A DNA stretch of 64,000 nt from Lachnotalea glycerini (lineage in GTDB: Bacteria; Bacillota; Clostridia; Lachnospirales; Lachnospiraceae), in the NCBI RefSeq assembly GCF_003201285.1, contig NZ_QICS01000002.1, positions 62,001-126,000 of the forward strand. The letters are read 5' to 3'. Below, piece after piece: positions 59,569 through 64,000 of this stretch. Each line of letters starts with the position of its first letter. Position 1 is the stretch's first letter. The notes beneath the pieces are model-generated. The model saw nothing but the letters and a program-made list of their open reading frames with translations. It ran no database searches and had not been told where the DNA came from. A program made the position numbers and the translations under genes.

Positions 59569-62436
59569 ATGATTCTAACAGAAATGAAACAGGATTTGTA
59601 TTATGTTCTATGTTATACCAGATTACCAATAAATGAGGATATTTATTCTCCAAAGCTTGCTTATAGCATGCATCTTGCATACAGCGAGGACGGAGTTCAT
59701 TTTAATGAGCTTAATCATAATTCAGGCGTATTGTTTGCAAAATCAACAGACAATCCGGATGGAACTTTAAACGCGAAAAGCCTAAAGAATCCTTATATTT
59801 TCACAATGGCAGATGGAAGCTTTGGAGTTGTTGCAGTTCGCACTGAGGCTGATGGTTTGGAGGAGATGCATAGCAAAGGAAGTGTATTATTTTTTATTAC
59901 AGAAGACTTTTTACAATATAAAGAGATGGGGCTAATTCCTTTAAAAGATGATACATATGTAAATGAAGTGAAATGCAGGTATGATGTAAGTCAAAAGAAA
60001 TATATCATTCATTGGAGTGATACAGAAGGAAAATATTATCAAAATGTTGTTACTGATATAAAGCAATTTACAAAAATATCCAAGGCAGAGCAGGCTGAGC
60101 CCTTTATCTTAGATAAGACAATTACCGATATCGAAGGAATTGTTTTGGGTAATGTAATTCAAATTCCAAAGAAAGTTGCATATCGTTTGATTAACAGACT
60201 TACGGTACCCCAAAATATAAAAATAGAAGTTCCATCTAAAATAGAGGTTTCCTCAGAGGACTCATTAAAGAAAGTAAAAGCTGTTGCAGTCTATAGTGAT
60301 GGAACGAGAGCAGAAAAGCGTATTGATTGGGATACTTCTATGATAGATTGGAACAAAACAGGAGTGTATACTGTTTGCGGCAATATTCATCAAGAGCATT
60401 ATGCATTTCCGGTGGCCATTAATCGGGCAGACCCTTGCATTGGCAAGTGGAAGGGAAAATATTATTTTATAGCAACGAATGATGCAGACAATAATCATAC
60501 CTTAAATATCAGAGAGGCAGACAATATTCCTGATTTGGTGGATGCAAAAGAGGTAAAAATACTGGATACCACAATGTATGAGCATTTGGGGAATTTGCTC
60601 TGGGCACCAGAGTTTCATATTATTGGAGATGATTTATATATTTTTCATGCCGGAACACCGGGTGCATTTGAAAAGGAACAGTCACATGTCATGAAGCTAA
60701 AGACAGGGGGAAATCCTGTGATTGCGACAGACTGGATTATGCCAGAGCGTGTCATGAAAAAAGATGGAAGCTATTTATATGGTGAAGCGGGCATTACTCT
60801 TGATATGACATGTTTTGAACAAAATGGCAGTATATATGTCATATGGGCACAAAGACAATTTTTCCCTGTGGATCAAGGCTCTTGGCTGTATATTGCAAAG
60901 GTGGATGCAAGGAAGCCTTGGATGCTGATTACGGATCCGGTTCTACTTTCAAGACCGGAATATGGCTGGGAAAATAATCATACTTTTGTTGAGGAAGGAC
61001 CATTTGCATTAATAACAGATAAGAAAATATTTGTAACATTTTCCGGCGCTATGGTAGATACTACATATACGGTAGGTCTGTTAAGTGCAGATAAGGATGC
61101 AGATTTATTAGATCCGGCCAATTGGATGAAAGAAAATTATCCTATCCTGACTTCAAGAAGTGTAATAGGTGAATACGGTCCAGGGCATAATGCTTTTGTA
61201 ATGGATGAGGACGGCACTTACTGGAATACCTATCATGCAAGAGCAGGTGCAAACCAGCCAAGAAGTGCAGGCATTCGTCGGGTACATTTTGACATCGATG
61301 GATATCCTGTATTGGATTTAATAGAAGAAAAAGATCTAGACATATCGTTAGCTAAGGTATCAGCGACTGTTATCGTGAACCATGCAACAGCTATTAGGCA
61401 AAATTACAAAGCTGCAGTCTGTGAAGAGCAAAAGGGGACGCTGACAGAGGTTTCCTACAGTGTAAGAAACTATATTAATCAATCAAGACAGCTAGTAACC
61501 AATCAAAGCATCAGTGAAGAGGAAGCAGGAAGAAAAACGGTTTTAGGGGAGGAAATAATAAAAAAATGTGCAGTATATCTTCCTGCAGGCTATGATGAAG
61601 CCGATAAATCTACCAAATATAATGTACTATATTTGCTGCATGGTGTAGGTGGGAACCGATATGAATGGTCGGCAGGGAACGAAAAGCATGATGGATATAA
61701 TGTTATTTGCAATCTGTTTGACAATTTAATTAAAAACGGTGATATAGAACCTTTGATTGTTATATTTACAGAGGGAAGAAGTGCTTATGATTGGGAAGAT
61801 ACATCTTTTAATATTGATGGAACAAATATGCTGGGATTTTATTATTTCGATTATGAATTAAGATATGATTTGATACCATTTATAGAAGCAAAATTTAATA
61901 CATATGCAAATATAGCAGATAATACAGAGGCTGATATCTCCTATAATCGTTTACATAGGGCAATTGGGGGCTTGTCTATGGGTGGAATGCAATCTCTTAA
62001 TCTGGGACTTGGTGGGTATCGTTGTGATTCGGCTGCTTATACGAATAGGGAACCAAAGTGGAGTAACGGACTTGACACCACAGTGGAGGTAGTCGGTATG
62101 GTTGATTTGTTTGCCTTTGTGGGAGCTTTTTCTAATGCGCCCACCTCCAGTGATGGTGATCATTTGGGATCAAGTATAGCCGCAAATGGTCATAAGCTGG
62201 AATTATTATACATTACCTGCGGTGATGCAGATGGAATTGCATATCAGGATGGATTTTCAAAGGCTGTAAAAGGCCTGGCAAACGCTGCGGGGAATAAAAT
62301 AGGTGATAGTTACAGTGTATTGATTAAGGGCGGAGTTCATGATCATAATGTCTGGTACAATGGTGCTTACAATTTTAGCCGGTTATGCTTTAGGGCATCC
62401 TATGGACTTATGAGGACATATGAAATAAGCATATAA
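59569..62436 (+). CDS. Multidomain glycosidase-esterase: GH43-like propeller, Ig-like, second GH43, esterase
   Basis: 955 residues without signal peptide. Domains in order: an N-terminal GH43-like five-bladed-propeller segment (about 10-200, YYVLCYTRLP...YSMHLAYSEDGVHF), a Big_4-type Ig-like domain (about 215-285, AVYSDGTRAEKRIDW), a full GH43-like domain (about 285-600, RADPCIGKWKGKYYFIATND with the base Asp, LLWAPEFHIIGDDLYIFHAG, GPGHNAFV) and an esterase-D/feruloyl-esterase type alpha/beta hydrolase (about 655-955, VLYLLHGVGG, nucleophile GGLSMGG, His in GGVHDHNVW). This suggests removal of arabinose- or xylose-type side groups and their acyl esters from imported oligosaccharides. AGAGGTGAT precedes the ATG. 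Confidence 0.82.
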   Translation: MILTEMKQDLYYVLCYTRLPINEDIYSPKLAYSMHLAYSEDGVHFNELNHNSGVLFAKSTDNPDGTLNAKSLKNPYIFTMADGSFGVVAVRTEADGLEEMHSKGSVLFFITEDFLQYKEMGLIPLKDDTYVNEVKCRYDVSQKKYIIHWSDTEGKYYQNVVTDIKQFTKISKAEQAEPFILDKTITDIEGIVLGNVIQIPKKVAYRLINRLTVPQNIKIEVPSKIEVSSEDSLKKVKAVAVYSDGTRAEKRIDWDTSMIDWNKTGVYTVCGNIHQEHYAFPVAINRADPCIGKWKGKYYFIATNDADNNHTLNIREADNIPDLVDAKEVKILDTTMYEHLGNLLWAPEFHIIGDDLYIFHAGTPGAFEKEQSHVMKLKTGGNPVIATDWIMPERVMKKDGSYLYGEAGITLDMTCFEQNGSIYVIWAQRQFFPVDQGSWLYIAKVDARKPWMLITDPVLLSRPEYGWENNHTFVEEGPFALITDKKIFVTFSGAMVDTTYTVGLLSADKDADLLDPANWMKENYPILTSRSVIGEYGPGHNAFVMDEDGTYWNTYHARAGANQPRSAGIRRVHFDIDGYPVLDLIEEKDLDISLAKVSATVIVNHATAIRQNYKAAVCEEQKGTLTEVSYSVRNYINQSRQLVTNQSISEEEAGRKTVLGEEIIKKCAVYLPAGYDEADKSTKYNVLYLLHGVGGNRYEWSAGNEKHDGYNVICNLFDNLIKNGDIEPLIVIFTEGRSAYDWEDTSFNIDGTNMLGFYYFDYELRYDLIPFIEAKFNTYANIADNTEADISYNRLHRAIGGLSMGGMQSLNLGLGGYRCDSAAYTNREPKWSNGLDTTVEVVGMVDLFAFVGAFSNAPTSSDGDHLGSSIAANGHKLELLYITCGDADGIAYQDGFSKAVKGLANAAGNKIGDSYSVLIKGGVHDHNVWYNGAYNFSRLCFRASYGLMRTYEISI

Positions 62437-62457
62437 AGTAAATACTGAAGTAGATAC

Positions 62458-62494
62458 AAAGCAAGGAATGGAGATAAAACATTTCTTGCTTTTT
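62458..62494 (+). terminator. Rho-independent terminator
   Basis: AAAGCAAGGAATG (62458-62470) pairs with CATTTCTTGCTTT (62480-62492) with one G-U pair, followed by Ts. Confidence 0.85.
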
Positions 62495-62749
62495 GTTATG
62501 CCGTGTGCTTGGATTCCACGAATGCTTAAGAAAATATCACTGTGCAATACATTTTACGTGTATAGCAAGTGATTTGTTAAAAAAAGCATAAAATTTGTCG
62601 TATAATTAAAATAAATGTTTAAAAAATAAATTCAATAAAATTAAATTACATAAATATAACGTATAATTAAAAAATTAATAAAAATAAGCTTTATATTTTG
62701 CAAATAAAGTATATTATATGTACAATATGTTAAAATAAGGCAAAATTAA
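62495..62749. other. Extremely A+T-rich intergenic region with direct repeats
   Basis: About 250 bp of nearly pure A/T sequence before the small-peptide promoter. CGTATAATTAAAA occurs at 62599-62611 and again at 62660-62672 (61 bp apart). These could be regulator sites or curved DNA. No gene is visible. Confidence 0.5.
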
Positions 62750-62777
62750 TTGACAATACAGTCAGGTGTGATAAAAT
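62750..62777 (+). promoter_or_regulatory. Promoter of the small-peptide gene
   Basis: TTGACA (62750-62755), 16 bp, TAAAAT (62772-62777), 54 bp before the ATG at 62831. Confidence 0.7.
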
Positions 62778-62830
62778 AATGAAATAGTCTATATACACAT
62801 TGTTACTGATATTGAGGAGGGGCATAAATA

Positions 62831-63091
62831 ATGGAATTAATGATTACTAGAAAGATTGATGACTTATTCATTAATACACAATGTAGAATGGCAAAATTCA
62901 TGGAGAGCAGAGAGGCTGTTGTAATTTTTATTATATCAGCAGCAATTATTCTTGCATTAGGTATTACAGCAGGCGCTGGTGTTGCTATTTATTGCATGGC
63001 AAAAGGTGGAAATGTTGACTGGAGTTTTGGAGTTGTAAAAGTTTGGAAGATGGGATTACCAAACTTTCAATTTAAATGTATTTTAAAATAA
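62831..63091 (+). CDS. 86-residue membrane-active peptide or peptide precursor, unknown
   Basis: A hydrophilic N-terminal half (MELMITRKIDDLFINTQCRM) is followed by a hydrophobic, Gly/Ala-rich segment (about 29-57, VVIFIISAAIILALGITAGAGVAIY) and a basic, aromatic tail (WSFGVVKVWKMGLPNFQFKC). Cysteines lie at about 18, 56 and 83. It has a very strong AGGAGGGG site and its own promoter, and is followed by ABC transporter genes. Size, composition and context suit a bacteriocin-like or signalling peptide, or a small partner of the transporter. No family is recognised, and no double-glycine leader is certain. Confidence 0.65.
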   Translation: MELMITRKIDDLFINTQCRMAKFMESREAVVIFIISAAIILALGITAGAGVAIYCMAKGGNVDWSFGVVKVWKMGLPNFQFKCILK

Positions 63092-63202
63092 CAAACATAT
63101 CTTATATTTTTTAATAAAAGAAATAGAGTTATAAAATTGTAAAGAAATAAATCTTGTGTATATAGGCTTCTGTAAAATATAGAAATCATTAAGGTGGTTA
63201 AT

Positions 63203-63922
63203 ATGGATAAATTTTTGGAAGTAAATCATATTACAAAGTTTTATGGCAAGGTTAAGGCTTTGGATGATATAAGCTTCTGGGTGAAACAAAAAGAAATATT
63301 TGGTTTACTTGGAGCGAATGGTTCAGGTAAGAGTTCCTTTATTAAAACATTACTAAAAATAATAGATAGTGGTCCAAACGATACAGGAACAATTACTGTA
63401 AATGATAAAGATAATATTAAAATAGGCTATGTAGCAGAAAACAGAGCAATATTAGAGAATCTGACAGGTGAGGAATTTATTGATTTTGTTTTAAGCATCA
63501 ATCATGTAAATAGTACAGAAAAAAAGGAATTTTATTTGAAGCGATTTGATATGTATGAGAAGAAAAATGAACTGATACGATATTATTCGAATGGAATGAA
63601 AAAGAAAATACTGATTATATCTGCCTTAAGCATATCACCTGATCTGTTGATTGTAGATGAACCTTTTGCAGCTTTGGATCCGGAAGGAATTCATCTGTTA
63701 AAACAGGTGTTGAAGGATATCTCAAAAGAAGGCTGCACCGTAATGATTTGTTCTCATACGCTTGATGTTTTGGAGGAAATAGTGGATAGTTTAATTATTC
63801 TGCGAAAAGGAAAAATGCTTTATTTTGGTGAAAAAAAAGAGCTTTTTTACAAAATGAATTCAAATAAGCTGGAAGAATGTTATATCAAAGTTGTACAGTC
63901 CGAATCTATGGAGGAAGAGTAA
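63203..63922 (+). CDS. ABC transporter ATP-binding protein
   Basis: The 239-residue single ABC domain has Walker A GANGSGKSS near 38, a Q-loop replaced by VAENRA, Walker B LLIVDEPFAALDPEG and an H-loop SHTLD. The signature reads YYSNGMKKKIL, as in drug or bacteriocin exporters of the ABC-2 group. I start at ATG 63203, five bases after AAGGTGG; a GTG at 63194 is in frame. The permease gene starts one base after the stop. The pair probably exports, or gives immunity to, the peptide encoded just upstream. Confidence 0.88.
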   Translation: MDKFLEVNHITKFYGKVKALDDISFWVKQKEIFGLLGANGSGKSSFIKTLLKIIDSGPNDTGTITVNDKDNIKIGYVAENRAILENLTGEEFIDFVLSINHVNSTEKKEFYLKRFDMYEKKNELIRYYSNGMKKKILIISALSISPDLLIVDEPFAALDPEGIHLLKQVLKDISKEGCTVMICSHTLDVLEEIVDSLIILRKGKMLYFGEKKELFYKMNSNKLEECYIKVVQSESMEEE

Positions 63923-63923
63923 A

Positions 63924-64000
63924 ATGCTTAGCAAGGTTTTTAAATTGAAATGGAATTTGTTTCAGAACAATCTAAAAATACTTTTTCACAAATATCCTGT
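63924..64000 (+). CDS. ABC transporter permease, N-terminal fragment cut by window edge
   Basis: The open frame begins MLSKVFKLKWNLFQNNLKIL one base after the ATPase stop and runs off the right edge. The 25 visible residues are basic and amphipathic, as at the start of ABC-2-type permeases. The assignment rests on position next to the ATPase gene, with GAGGAAGAG as ribosome site. Confidence 0.6.
   Translation, partial: MLSKVFKLKWNLFQNNLKILFHKYP

Overview
The window is 64 kb of low-GC Firmicutes DNA, most likely from a gut or environmental Lachnospiraceae-type clostridium. This rests on the A+T-rich base use, the AAGGAGG-type ribosome-binding sites, textbook sigma-A promoters, a Gram-positive type IV pilus operon without a secretin, YesM/YesN-type regulators, and lipoprotein-linked ABC importers. 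No rRNA, tRNA, CRISPR array, insertion sequence or prophage was recognised. The species cannot be named from the sequence alone.

Layout. 1-12 kb is a housekeeping and accessory mix: the 3' end of an acylneuraminate cytidylyltransferase-like gene, a class-I glutamine amidotransferase of the gamma-glutamyl-GABA hydrolase type divergent from an M19 dipeptidase, a DbpA-like RNA helicase, asparagine synthetase, a small MarR-controlled membrane operon, a secreted peptide with weak lactococcin-972-like features, a membrane protein with a large external domain, a VanZ-like protein and an ABC-F ATPase. 12.1-31.3 kb is a complete Gram-positive type IV pilus operon. It starts from a perfect consensus promoter and passes through a c-di-GMP-I riboswitch with a terminator, then an unclassified structured leader. 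It encodes PilB (with a tandem c-di-GMP-binding MshEN signature), PilT, PilC, the major pilin, PilD, a PilM-PilN fusion, PilO, four minor-pilin-like proteins (two of them very large) and a 1498-residue exported protein.

31.4-40.7 kb holds an aromatic-acid-exporter-like protein and a purine nucleoside salvage operon: BMP-type lipoprotein, ABC ATPase, two permeases, a nucleoside deaminase-like amidohydrolase and DeoC. A divergent DeoR-type repressor and candidate operators precede it. 40.7-54 kb is a glycan-use locus. An AraC regulator diverges from three cytoplasmic glycosidases (GH5, GH42 and GH30 types), followed by a YesN/YesM two-component system and an LplB/YtcP/LplA-type oligosaccharide importer. 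Together these suggest import of a beta-glucan- or galactoside-containing oligosaccharide and its breakdown inside the cell.

54-62.4 kb is a second carbon-source operon: SorC regulator, FGGY kinase, DUF1097-like membrane protein, HAD phosphatase and a RuBisCO-like protein. A separately promoted 955-residue GH43-like/Ig-like/GH43/esterase fusion follows. The RuBisCO-like cluster is the best candidate for an uncharacterised pathway here. The last 1.5 kb starts a small-peptide plus ABC-transporter locus that runs off the right edge.

The most notable signals are the apparent two-level c-di-GMP control of the pilus (riboswitch and ATPase), the unclassified switch-like RNA before pilB, the giant pseudopilins, and the RuBisCO-like operon.
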